The notes under the pieces: generated by a model
Database searches by the model: none
The model's input: only the letters and a program-made list of their open reading frames with translations
What the model was told of the DNA's origin: nothing
Assembly: GCA_030549775.1 (NCBI GenBank)
Contig: CM060173.1
Location: forward strand, 31,366,110 to 31,430,109
Direction: 5' to 3'
DNA length: 64,000 bases
Origin: Tamarix chinensis
Taxonomy: Eukaryota > Streptophyta > Magnoliopsida > Caryophyllales > Tamaricaceae
Program-made: the position numbers and the translations under genes
Shown: piece by piece, positions 1 to 10,849 of the stretch
Numbering within the stretch: position 1 is the stretch's first letter
Layout of the letters: each line of letters opens with the position of its first letter

Positions 1-174
1 ATGAATTTGAAACCATCAATAAAACCATAAAATGGATCACAAATTAAATAATAAAATATTTTTATGAAAATTTTCTTAACAAGATATTTAAGCTTAAGGA
101 AATTGAATTTAAAAAATACATGGCGTTATAAGGTGTATCTAGGTGGGTATTCTCGGAGCTTTTAGCTTCAATGA

Positions 175-1071
175 GAATGATTTCATTCCCTTTTTCTTTC
201 ATGGAGTCTTGGTATAGCTTTACGAAATATGGGGGAGTACATCAAGCATAGGCCCAATGCCCTTATGTTTTATACCTATAACAAGCACCACTACTTAAAG
301 TTTTAGGCTTTGTTGGTGCATCATTTTTCATGGATGTTTCCCCCTTTTTCTTCTAAATATCTAGTTTAATCTAGGTATTGTTAACTTGATAACCATAAAC
401 ACAACCAAGATTATGACCACGTGGATGACCGTTATTTCGTCCTCTCCTAGAGGAGGCAACATTCACCTTAGGAAATGTTGCATGAGTTTCAAGATGTGGT
501 GCTTAACTAGTGGTTCATGCCTAATGGTTATTTAAGAGCATTTAATTGATTTCCTCTACCCAAAATCAGACATAAGATAATATCTCTATAAATTTTGAAA
601 TTATGCTCTATATATTGTTGCTCAAGGACCATATTTTCATCATGAAGTGTAAAGAATGTGTTTTCAAGCATCTCATCATCTATGACATGTTGCCCACATA
701 GCCTCAACTTTGAGAAACATTTCTGAATTATATTCAATGAATGTTGTGTAATCCTACAACCTCAAGTGCATCTACTCATACAGACATGAGGGAGGTTAAA
801 CAATTTCAAGTGATCAAATTTATATCTAAGGTTCTTCCAAAGTTTTATGTGCTATTAACAATTAGATATTGTTTTTTAAGGCTCTTATGTAGATGATGGA
901 GTAACAAAAACATCATCTTTATGTAGTCTTATTCAACACATTTGAGCCTTCTCTTACGGTTTCACCTAGACCAAGACTGGTTAGGTGGAGCTCAACATCT
1001 AGAACCCAGGATAAATAATTATTTCTGGTTACATCTAGTGCGGTGAATTCTAACTTCACAAGATTGGTCAT
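175..1071 (-). pseudogene. decayed copia-type gag with zinc knuckle
   Basis: Remnant of a Ty1/copia-type gag (UBN2 family) read on the minus strand. It starts at the Met at 1071 with a KLEFTALDVTRNNYLSWVLD block that aligns with the N-terminus of plant copia gag proteins. A HLRLQDYT..EYNSEMF-like block follows near 760-820, then ENTFFTLHDENMVLEQQY at about 600-680. A CCHC-like stretch (ACYRYKT-stop-GHW) lies near 240-285. Stops and frame changes separate the blocks, so no intact protein is possible. No protease, integrase or RT follows toward position 1, so the copy is gag-only or the rest lies outside the window. The family is recognised from several collinear motifs; exact ends are approximate. 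Confidence 0.75.
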
Positions 1072-1134
1072 TTCCCTCTTGTTTTCAACTACAAAATAAA
1101 GTGTAAAATATAAATAGCAAGAAATAAAAATCAC

Positions 1135-2740
1135 AAAGGAAATAAATTATTGTAAAATAAAAAAAATACTTATAAATAAAATAGTTAGTTGCGACATTCA
1201 CACCTCTACTGACATTTGTGAAATTAGCTAGCTATACTTTAGTTATATGGGGAAAAATTTAGCCAAATCTAGTGACCCTTCATTAGTTTCATGTAATAGA
1301 GGTTTGTGCATATTAGATTATATAACCATGTTATATAATTATCCGATAAGTTTTTTTAAAATAGAGGTACGTATATGGTGATGGATGATGGAATCGTCAA
1401 TCCATCTCGTTCTTTTACGAAGGAAATGATAGGTGATAAGTCTAGTAATTTAGCAACTTTTTTTTTGTTATAGTAATATATTATAATATAATATAACATA
1501 GTAGAGAAAACAAATGTAATGGGTAAGTTCAAAATTTGTGAAGTATAGAGCAGCCAATGACTAATTAAAATACACTAAATAACCAAATATTGTTGTTGAT
1601 AATCATGCATTTGATGTGTTAGATACTTTTAAGTCATCGAATATATATAGCACAAAAACAGGAAGTAACACCAAAATTATCTTATGCTTGTAAATGCCAA
1701 TGACAAATATCCAATTTGGTTAGGGAGAGATTGTTGAATGACGATAGTAATATCGACACACAAAACGAGGCATATAAAAGCAAAACAAAAATACTGACAT
1801 AAACTAAAGATGCAGGGAAAGTAAGGGAAACCGAGGGAAGAAAATTCCTGGGCACACAGGTATCCGTTGGCATATGGGACCAAGACACGTCAGTAATTAC
1901 TCGGCAACAATGATAATTCAGAGTCACTAAAGAAATTAAAATATGTTTATGGTTAAAATATTTTCTTATTTAAATAATCTTGTTGATAACATATAATATA
2001 ATATTATTATTCTACATCTTTTTTATTTTTATAATTTATTTATATGTAATAAAATAAAAGATTAAGTAAAAGATTAGGAGTTATAAAACAAAATTATAGT
2101 AGTATATTCTTACACTATTATGAGAAGAAATAAAAAAGAAAAATTAAAATAAATTTATATTATATTATGAAGATAATAAAGAATATAAAATGAATACGAT
2201 GACTTTTATTCGATACCAACTTAGTTTTACATTAACATTAATCATTCTATAAATATCTAATCTATATCTCACATATTTTAATTTTAAAAAATATTTTATA
2301 TTCTAAATAATTTTTACGTCAAAAATATATTAGTACGTGTGTGTATTCTTATAGAAGACATTTAGAATAATTTTGACATAATTTTTTTCAATAAACCAAA
2401 TTTAAAATATTTTAATTAAAGCATTATATATTTCAATAACAAAATTCCAAAAAGCCATTGCCAGTCCGACGATGGCCCCCATTGTCCCCCAGGTTCCCAC
2501 ATTCTGCACAGTTCTTTTTTGACTTTTTTGCACAACCTTATTTTTTTAATACACAGAATCGATTTTTATCGTAGAACCATTCTTAAAACTTTTGGGAAAA
2601 AAAAAAACTTCAATGCATACAATTTATTGATAATAGTGGTTCTTATATTTTTTAAGAACTTATGATGTAAATTGTCTTAGGGTTCTATGAGAGCTACATG
2701 TGTCGGTTCAAAATGTAATCGAAAAATAAATGAATAAATA
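1135..2740. other. AT-rich intergenic DNA, nothing recognised
   Basis: Long AT-rich stretch with A/T runs and only short chance reading frames. A small GC-richer patch near 2455-2515 shows no coding or repeat signature. I see no gene or element ends here. Confidence 0.5.
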
Positions 2741-2804
2741 AAATGGAGATGTTATGTTTACGTCAGGCAGCTAATAATAATAATAATATTACTAATAATA
2801 GCTA

Positions 2805-2810
2805 TTTATT
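2805..2810 (-). terminator. candidate polyadenylation signal for the SWEET-like gene
   Basis: TTTATT on the plus strand reads AATAAA on the minus strand, about 255 nt after the TGA of the SWEET-like gene. It is a common hexamer in AT-rich DNA, so this is only a candidate. Confidence 0.3.
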
Positions 2811-3064
2811 AACCGTGCATATAGGACATACGTACTCATCAAATGTAAAAGACTGGACTTTGTTACAACAGATAATCAAAGTATATATATATATTCTAAG
2901 GAACCTAGAAGAAGGGAGGGAGGGGAAAAGAAAATAAAAGAAAAGAGAAAAACATAATAATAATATACTAGCAAGTGGCGACAAATTGACACATGATACG
3001 TGCTTCACTTTTAAATTTTCATCACCCTCTTCAATCGTCGGTACTTGCATCTCTCCGGCACACG

Positions 3065-3680
3065 TCATGCTCCTGTGTCCGCTGCTACGACCTGGGCTAA
3101 ATCCATCTCGATGGTAAGGTTTGTTTCTGCTCGCGTAGGTTTGTAATATACTGCATAGAGTACGAGGTGGAAAGCCGCAAACAAAGCCCCAAGAGCTCTA
3201 GGTGTCTGCAAATGGAAGTTATTTCCATGCACATAAGTTATTTGTAATATAAGATTCGTCGTTTGATAGAGAGCAAAAGAGTATATATATTTATATACAC
3301 AGACTTACGAAGACATATATATCGAATGGGCTGATACCATATATACCCAGAACCAAAGCAGTAAAGATGGCAGAAATTATGATCTCGAGGAGTATGACTA
3401 AGATGACTTTGAGCCTCTTATTCGTTTCGTCGGAATAGATCGCAAAGAGCAACAGATACGTGAACTCAATTAGGCACATTGCTGCATTAACGGTGAGTAT
3501 CGACATGCTGTGGGGGTGTACCAAGGGCAGTCCTTGCGCCAGCGATATCATGCAGTTGAAGAAGGCCACTAAGCATGGAACTGCAGAGGATTGCTCTACA
3601 GAGCCGTTTTTGCATATCCGAATAGATGATTGCCTGAAAATGAGAAGAAAAAAGATAATTCATCGGTCAGTGTGGTATTA

Positions 3681-3731
<51 letters not shown>

Positions 3732-4057
3732 AAATGGTAGGAGATATAGGAAGTCCATGCATATCTATGCATATAGGAAGTCCGTGAATTAAGCAAGCTA
3801 ACTAAGAGCTTACAGTGGAGCCAGGAACATGAAGAGTGGAGTGAGATTTCCTGAAACAAGAGGGGGGGGGGATACTCCTCGTCAGTTAAGTACAGGATCG
3901 GTATATTGTTATGCTTGGCCAAACACACTTAACAAATCAAGGGAAATGATCATTACGATGCTTACCAAGGCAACTTACATAATTTTATAATTATAACTAA
4001 TTAATGCTTACCAATAATTCCGACAGCAACTCGAATATCCTCGGATGAAATCATCAT
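3065..4057 (-). CDS. SWEET (MtN3/saliva) sugar-transporter-like gene, internally shortened
   Basis: Four exons on the minus strand: 4057-4012, 3850-3814, 3633-3309 and 3205-3065 (46+37+325+141 nt, exactly 183 codons with TGA). All three introns start GTAAG and end CAG, and the joined frame stays open. SWEETs are seven-helix plasma- or organelle-membrane sugar uniporters built from two three-helix MtN3 repeats. Here TM1 (exons 1-2), TM2, TM3 with GLPLVHPHSM, and TM4 (KRLKVILVILLEII) are clear. The protein then passes directly to PFDIYVF-TPRALGALFAAFHL-VLYAVYYK, which is the TM7 end of the family. TM5 and TM6 are missing, giving 182 residues against the usual 230-300. The conserved PTF after TM1 reads PLQ, and TING reads TVNA. 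Two Met codons (4057, 4054) could start. The 37-nt exon 2 fits the small second exon I recall for this family. It may be a pseudogene or a shortened derivative; transport activity is doubtful. Confidence 0.85.
3676..3729. repeat. (ATT)n microsatellite in SWEET-like intron 2
   Basis: About 17 uninterrupted ATT units, lying entirely in the 180-nt intron between exons 2 and 3 of the SWEET-like gene. On the sense strand it reads as AAT repeats, so it does not form the pyrimidine tract. Confidence 0.95.
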
Positions 4058-4143
4058 AGAGTACTAAGCCTGAGATCAAACTACTCACACAGGCAAGAGC
4101 AAAAGCTTAGTTTTGTGTTGACGCGGAGACCAATGACCGAGTA

Positions 4144-4151
4144 CTTATATA
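4144..4151 (-). promoter_or_regulatory. TATA box of the SWEET-like gene
   Basis: TATATAAG on the minus strand, about 87 nt upstream of the Met codon at 4057. Transcription starting ~30 nt downstream would give a 5' UTR of roughly 55-60 nt. Position and sequence fit a plant TATA box. Confidence 0.6.
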
Positions 4152-4242
4152 GGTTCTCGAAAAAAGGTGGGAGTTGCGTCGCGGCGCACCCAACGCCCCA
4201 ATGCTCAGCCTTGCCCCGCAATTTGTAGGCATTCCCCCCGGG

Positions 4243-4349
4243 CCCACTCCGCTACTGACTATAGGAACTTTTAATTTCATTCTCCCTCAGCCCACTCCGC
4301 TGCTGTCCATACTGTCCATAGGAACTTAACTTTTAATTTCATTCTCCCT
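4243..4349. repeat. imperfect tandem duplication upstream of the SWEET-like gene
   Basis: A block beginning CCCACTCCGCT and ending TTTCATTCTCCCT occurs at 4243-4287 and again at 4291-4349. The second copy has ~14 extra bases (an internal TGTCCATAC duplication). It lies ~190-290 bp upstream of the ATG, within promoter distance. Confidence 0.8.
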
Positions 4350-4970
4350 GCTACGGATGTCGAAAAAAAAAATTTATATCATTAAATTTTTATATATAAA
4401 AAATTATTTTAAAAACTAAAAATCTATTTTTTATTCATATTTTTTTAATTATATATATATATATTAAATGTTTTATTAAATTTTAATAAAAAAATATTAA
4501 TATAATTTTAAAATTACTTTTATTATTTTATTAAAATGTATTTAAAACTAAAGAACAACTTCCTTTTTTACATGCATGGAACAGTTAAATACTCTACTAA
4601 TTTTTTGTAAAACACACATTTACTGCCCTTCTTATATATAATTAAACTATATATAAAATAAACCAATTATAAATACAAATGTACAAGAAATTTTAAAACT
4701 ATAACAAAGATTACTGAAGATTTAAGAAATTATAAAATAAATTTCACAAAAAAAAATTCAAGAAACTTATACAAAAAAAAAATACAGAAACTTATAAAAC
4801 ATTACAAAATTTTCTAAAAACTTATATACTATTCTAGATTCCAATGAACATTCTAAAGAGTACTACTTAATCAATATACACTATATATTCTTACTCGTAT
4901 TTTATTTTGTATGGGAAGGAATATGAATATCAATACAGTAAAATCCAAGTAGGACTAGAAAAATAGATGA
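4350..4970. other. AT-rich spacer, nothing recognised
   Basis: Dominated by A/T runs and short TA tracts. No coding, LTR or terminal-repeat signature is visible. Confidence 0.5.
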
Positions 4971-5640
4971 CCCGGCCCTGTGGTTCGCATCACAGAGAAA
5001 GCCGGCAGTGACATAAGCGCCGACGCATCCATTTGTTTCACATTTCTTTTCTCGTCAGTCATTCAGCGGGACATCAGTACGGACCAGTTACTTAGCGAAC
5101 GCGGGTCTGCACTTATTCCTGGCGGAGTGCATGGCAGCTTCGCAATTAGCTACGGTTATCCTTGGTCAGAGTGTCGCGCCCGCTCTGGTTATATGTTTCC
5201 CAAAAAAAAAAATTAACTACGGTTCGACCAGAGTATATGTCCTCGATCCGCGGTCAAAGTATCATACATTACACACTAAGGTTGTTGATATCTAAGGAAG
5301 TCAAGCGTGCAAGGCAAAAGGATGGGAAAGGAGGAAAAAAAAAATTAGATGAGAAATCAACCTGTGCAATGTATCTTTATCATCATACTACATATGGATA
5401 TAAACGGTGCCGCCGTACCGGTATATCTACATCCGTATTAATATAATATGTCCGCACTTATCGCTGGCGAAGTGTCACCCACCAACTCGCGTGGGCCGAC
5501 CTCTCTTGCGTAACAGTCGTGCATAGCTACTGTTAGAAAGTTTCCTCAATTAGCATATTTCCTCGAACCTTCGTAAGAGTATCACACGTACTCTGGTTGT
5601 ATGCTTCGACAAAAAAACGTAGCTGTTATTCCGAAAACAA
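4971..5640. other. unclassified GC-richer island with internal repeats
   Basis: A ~0.65-kb block of balanced composition inside AT-rich DNA. A stretch at 5108-5216 (GCACTTATTCCTGGCGGAGT through ACTCTGG..ATGTTTCCCAAAA) recurs in diverged form at 5451-5625 (GCACTTATCGCTGGCGAAGT through ACTCTGGTTGTATGCTTCGA). A third segment, 5305-5392, resembles 13,687-13,748, and 5203-5260 resembles 7343-7392. It behaves like a dispersed repeat, but I recognise no transposon ends or coding domain. Confidence 0.5.
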
Positions 5641-6109
5641 AAATTTATTATTTAAAAAATAATACTACATAGTCTATCAAAACTACCCTTTTACTATCGA
5701 AGCTTTTTTGTTCGGCCATCTTCCTTCTCTCCTTGAAAGATTACGTAATTCTTTCATACTTTTTTTTTTCCATCTTCCTTCTCTCACTTCTCTCTTTAAC
5801 AGGTCAAGAAAAAAAAATTAACCTCAAGATAAATAATTAATATTTTTTAATTAATATTTTTTTTTATAAAATATGCTAAAATTATGTTATAAATTTATAA
5901 GTTTAATTAAAATTATTTGTTTATATTTTTTTTATTTAATTATAAATTTATGAGTTCAAATTTTAATTTTTTTAGTAATTTATATTATAGATCTAGTATA
6001 TGAAATATTTTTTATTATAGATAAAAAAATTAATTTAATTATAAATGTGTTTGTTGAATTTTTTTTTATTATGTAACCAAATTTTAGATTTGAAAAAAAG
6101 GTCGATATT

Positions 6110-6303
6110 GGCTTCGGTAATTTCGGCCGGTGTGAGGAGTTGGCTTCGGCAATATGTGCCGGTGGTGGAGGGTTGGATTCGGCAATTTCTGCCGGTACGG
6201 AGGCTTGCCTTCGACAAAATCTACCGATGGGTGTTCGTTGGCTTCCGCAACAAGTGTCGGTGGTGGGGCGCGGGCTTCGACAGAATTTACCGATGCTTTC
6301 TAG
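6110..6303. repeat. tandem array of ~32-bp palindromic unit, left block
   Basis: Six diverged units of the form GGCTTCGGCAATNTNTGCCGGTGGTG. Each unit has the near-palindrome TTCGGCA...TGCCG(A/G). A lone unit also occurs near 6781. The sequence is reminiscent of CACTA subterminal motifs, but no CACTA terminus is seen nearby. Confidence 0.7.
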
Positions 6304-7093
6304 TTTCTATCGTCCTTTTCCAAGTAAGTGGTAGCCAACTCCACCTACTGCTCCTATAAAAAAGTTTATCTTGAAAAAGTTTTAGATTTTCATTACCTTT
6401 CTTTTACAATGCTAAACCCAAATTTATATACTAATTATTTATTAAATAACTGGACGAAACCTTAATAATTTTTTTTCATATAAAATATTATTAAATTTTA
6501 ATTTTTAGAAAATTTGTGCAATGTTAACATTTGTTTGAGACAAACTTAATTTTTATATTGCCACCTAATTTATGTAATTTTGTATAGCTTTTTTTTTCTT
6601 TTAATTAAAGAAGCATCATGGGGCTGGCCATTTATAAAAAGAGGGTTTGCTACTAATAATATGCGTAGTTATAATTTTTATGATGAAACATTAAATAAAT
6701 TTATAGATAACATATTTCATATTCTCCTTTATCGATATGAAAAATGCGTGTATCCTATAAGTAATAATTGGATACTTTTTTTGCTTCGGCAATATGTACC
6801 GATCTCAGGGTAATAATTGCGGTTTAGGGTTTTGTATTAATTATAATTTTTCATATAAATTTTCATAAAATTTTGTTTTTATAATTCTAGACCTAGTATT
6901 AAAAAAAAAGAAAAAAGAAGAAGACGGGGCTTCGACAATCACTGCATGGGGCTCAAAAATTACTATAGAAGAATGGGCATAATGATGGCAGCCCCTATTA
7001 TTCAGGTACGTGACTTTATATACCCAGTAGTGTAAATTAATGAATTAATTAATTCTATCTGCTTGTTACTATTTAATCTATAGTTATCGAGCA

Positions 7094-7260
7094 GGTAGCT
7101 ACGGCATATTTGGTCGATGGCAACAGGGAGACTTCGACTGATTTTGCCGATGGTGCAGGGAGGTTTCGGCAGAATTTGTCGATGGCCCAGGGAGCTTTCG
7201 GCATATTTTGCCGACGGAATGGGGGAGACTTCAAAAAAGATCACCAATGGTGCGGGGGAA
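7094..7260. repeat. tandem array of ~33-bp palindromic unit, right block
   Basis: Five diverged units such as TTCGGCAGAATTTGTCGATG and TTTCGGCATATTTTGCCGAC, in the same orientation and of the same type as the array at 6110-6303. The two blocks are separated by ~0.8 kb of AT-rich DNA. Confidence 0.7.
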
Positions 7261-7442
7261 GCCGATCAACCACGAAATTAGCGGGGTACTTTAGGCATTT
7301 GTTTTCCATCGAGTAAATATTTGTTTTCCATATAACAATACCCCAAAAAAATTAACTACGGTTTGAACATAATTATATTTGCTCGATCCCCGGTCGTATT
7401 TTGATGTTTGAAAAGGGAATACGGGTGTGCATGCGGCGGTCG

Positions 7443-8160
7443 AGTTAGACATTCAATTTTACGGTATCTCTATAATGTATAAACACACAAAATTAATACA
7501 TATTTTTTTAATATTTTTTTAAAAAAAGTTATAAAATTTTTTTGCAAATGACATCAAATACAAATATATTTGTAATTATCATAAAAATATATTCACTTAC
7601 CGATTTCTTATTAAATTTTATACCTTGATCTTAAAAAAATTATCGATAATTGGGGTAATTTATTTCATACAATTTAGTGATTAAAATAATTAGCTTGATT
7701 TTGTGTCTTTCAATTAAAACTCAAACGACTTATCAAACAATAAAATATTATAAAAATAATAAAGGAAATATTCATATTTAATAATAACAATATCAAATAT
7801 TTAGAATCACTAATCAATTTATTTACTAGAATCACTTATCAAACAATTTAATGAATTAACTAAGGAATTTACTAAAACTTAATTAATAATATAATTTTAT
7901 AACGAATTAATTCAAAAACTAACTAATAAATTAAGCAATTCAATCTATAAATCTAAAAAATTTGATTTCTACAAACTAATTTTGATTTCTACCTAATTAA
8001 TAAGCCAATTTTTATTTTCTACATTAATAAGATAAATTAGAATTTCTATAAACTAAAAAATATAATCAATTAATACAATAAATATAAACAAATTAACTGC
8101 ATTCTAATTTCACAAATTTATAAATTTATGATAAATAATTTAACAAACTAAAAATTAATA
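7443..8160. other. AT-rich DNA, nothing recognised
   Basis: Strongly AT-rich with many diverged AATTAATAA-like words. No gene, LTR end or terminal repeat is visible. Confidence 0.5.
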
Positions 8161-8366
8161 AACTAAATTTTACCTTGTGGTTGAGTGGCTCGGTTGAAGG
8201 CAAGTAGACAACAGACTTGGCAGCTTCTGCTCTTGGTTCTTGGCTCCGGTGGCGGAGGTCGAGGGTTGAGATCAGTGGCAGCGGCGGCAGGCGGCACCGC
8301 GACAGCAGGCGACTCAGCAGACAGGCGGCAGCAGCTGCACCACACACAGGTCGTCCACACTCTACA
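8161..8366. other. GC-rich unclassified sequence, left half of the CACTA target
   Basis: GC-rich DNA that together with 13,212-13,560 formed the target of the CACTA insertion; the ACA at 8364-8366 is the left target-site duplication. Short reading frames exist on both strands but are compositional. The joined sequence looks like a repeat rather than a gene exon, and I could not classify it. Confidence 0.45.
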
Positions 8367-8382
8367 CACTACAAGAAACTGG

Positions 8383-8530
8383 TGCATTAACGACCAATTT
8401 AGCGACCAAAATTTTTTCTAGTCGCTATTGATATATTATTAACGACCACCATTAAAAGTCATTGTTATTGGTATATCTATAGCAACCAATGTAATTTTTA
8501 GTCATTAATCGTTAATTTTTTTGGTCGCTA
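8383..8530. repeat. CACTA left subterminal repeats
   Basis: Repeated TTAACGACCA, TAGCGACCAAA and TAGTCGCTATTG words in both orientations directly inside the left terminus. In this superfamily such motifs bind the TNPA-type protein. Confidence 0.75.
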
Positions 8531-8544
8531 AAGGCGTTTAAGTC

Positions 8545-10772
8545 TAATATATATTTATATATATTTTTTATAGTAGCAAAACTTTAATAATTTTTATTTG
8601 TTGAAAATATTTACATCTATGAATTTATTTATTTTTATGAGATCGATAAGATCTTCGAAAAATTTTATATTTAAAAATTCTACAACATCTTTATAATTTC
8701 TTATTTATGTTTTTTCCATTTTCATTTACGGATGACATTTTATAAATAAATATGTTAAATTATTATTATTCACTTAAATTTGTATAAAAATAAAATTTAT
8801 TTCTTGGATCTTTACCTAATAGTTTTTATTAAATAAAATTCAGATAAAATTATCCATTATCATATTTTAGATACTTAAAAAAAACAAACAAACAATCAGT
8901 GACCGACCCCGCCCCCCTTTCCTTTCCTACTCTCTCTTCCTTTCCCATTGCTTTCTCCTACGTTGAGGCCCGACTCCATGCTTCCCTTCTCCTTTCCCTT
9001 TCCTGCCTCTGCGTGCATTCTTCGGCCACTACCTAACCACTACAACACAACCACTGGACGACGGCAGCACGGGAGCGAGGCAGCAGCAGCTGTGGTCGGA
9101 CGAGCAGCGCGAGCAGGGAAGCATAATGGGTCGCTCGACCCTGCTCCGGCACCATTTCCACGACACCACCACGACGCCACCGCCGGCCACCTCTAGCGAC
9201 ATCCACCATCGATGGAAGTTCCTCAACCTTTGACGAAGCTCCCGTGCCCTTTATCTGGCCTATTTTGGCTGATTTTATTTTGTATAAATTATCCTAAACC
9301 CTAACTTTTGTTTTGATTAAATTTCTATGAGTTAGCTTTGATTATGCTAAATTATCTGCTAAATTAAATATGTGTGTGTTGTATGATTGATTTAGATGGG
9401 TTAATTATGTGGTATATGCTTGGTTTCTGAAATTTGGGAATTTTGACCCGATTATGTGAGGATTATTTGGAATGTTCAGAATTTGGGAATTTGGATGTGT
9501 TAATTATGTGCTAATGGCATTTCTCGACATATATATATATTAGGTATGGAATTTGGAAAAAGGTAGGTATTTACAATGGACAGCATGAGCTATGCACACA
9601 AAGGAGGGTGTAGGTTGGGGGCTGTTTTACAATGGTTGAGGACTGAAGGTGAGGAAGGGGTGGTGAAAATGGTGGTGATGATTGGTGTTGTTGGCATTCA
9701 GCGGTGGAAGTGGGTAGTGGTGGTGTCAGGGCATTGTGGTGAATGTAGTAAAAAATAAGGGCTCCAGCGGTCAAGAGGATTGAAGGTGAGTGATTGGTTA
9801 TAGTGAGATGTGCCGAAAGGGTGGAGGCATACTGAAAAAAGTTATATTTACCTAGGTGGTCGCTGTTGAAGTAGGAGCCTAGTAAATGGGAAAGGGATAA
9901 GAAAAAGTTGCTACAGGGAAGGAGAACAAGAAAAATAGGGCAATAGTGGAGAAAAAAGAAGAAGAAGAAGAAGAAGAAGAGGAAGAATGTGAGGTTGGCT
10001 GGCTGGATGATGGAGGTTGTTATGTAATGTGGTGATGAAAGACCTATTAGAGCCAAGCAGGGACATGGCTGGTGGTCCACAACAATAATGGTGTAAGTGT
10101 GAAGCACAAATGTTGGTGATGGTGGGAGCGAGGAAATGTGATAGGGGGAGGCTAGTGGTTGTGTTGGTGATGCAAAAAAGTAGGGGAATGGTGGTGAAGG
10201 ATAGCAATGGTAGTGATGGGACTTATAGGGATAATGGAAGAGAGTCCAGTGGTAGAGGTTGCAATGGTAGATATTTCGGTGGTTAGTGGCACAGAGCCTG
10301 GATTTAGGTGTGCGTGAGAAGATTTTGAGAGGAGGGCTAGAGGTGAAACCAATAAAAGTTGATAGGGGGTAGTAAGGGAAGGGTAGTGTTGAGGAAAATA
10401 AAGAAGGAAAGGGAGGGTTTGCTTGATCAGGGGAGTTGGGTAAGAGTGCTTGTGTGTTTATATGTATAAGTAAATAGAGGTAGGGTGATGGAGCATAGGT
10501 CAGCAAAGAATGGTAGGGTGATAGGGATGAGGAGAGGGGTGGTTCAACAAGTGAGGGGTATGGGTGCTACGCGAGGTAAGGTGAATATAAGAAGAGTGGT
10601 TGGGCAAAAGAGAGAAAAAAAATGAGGAAACGCAAGGCTAATTCAGGGCTAAAAATGGTATGGTAAGGTACACTTATATCAATTATAGTACTAACACCTA
10701 TCTCTTTTGGTATTATGCTTCTATTTAAAATATAAAAAAAATTAGTTGTAATTTTGGGTGTTATAATGTCAT
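8545..10772 (+). mobile_element. LTR H: diverged gypsy LTR fragment inside the CACTA element
   Basis: The order matches the LARD LTR at 16,039-20,952. An AT-rich start is followed by a C-rich leader (8910-9230), then CCTAAACCCTAAC and a GATTGATTTAGATGGGTTAATT block closely resembling 17,425-17,460. A GA-rich section follows, and a 3' end reading AAAAAAATTAG then TGTAATTTTGGGTGTTATA at about 10,772. No intact TG start is visible. A 311-codon minus-strand frame across the GA-rich part is low-complexity and is not called as a gene. Confidence 0.65.
9957..9981. repeat. (GAA)n microsatellite
   Basis: Eight GAA units in the GA-rich portion of LTR H. Confidence 0.9.
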
Positions 10773-10849
10773 TAGGGGATATAGTAAAATTTTTAGCCAC
10801 CAGCACTCTTCAATTTCGATAAGAAACAAGAAATGGGCTGGAGAACTTA

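Noticed and set aside
1677..1927. Overlapping minus-strand frames of 68 and 81 codons
   Set aside because: No domain, no start context, and no conserved splice or promoter context; likely chance.
9571..10506. 311-codon open frame on the minus strand
   Set aside because: Low-complexity Pro/Ser/His/Tyr-rich translation of a GA-rich LTR section; no domain, no gene structure, inside LTR H.
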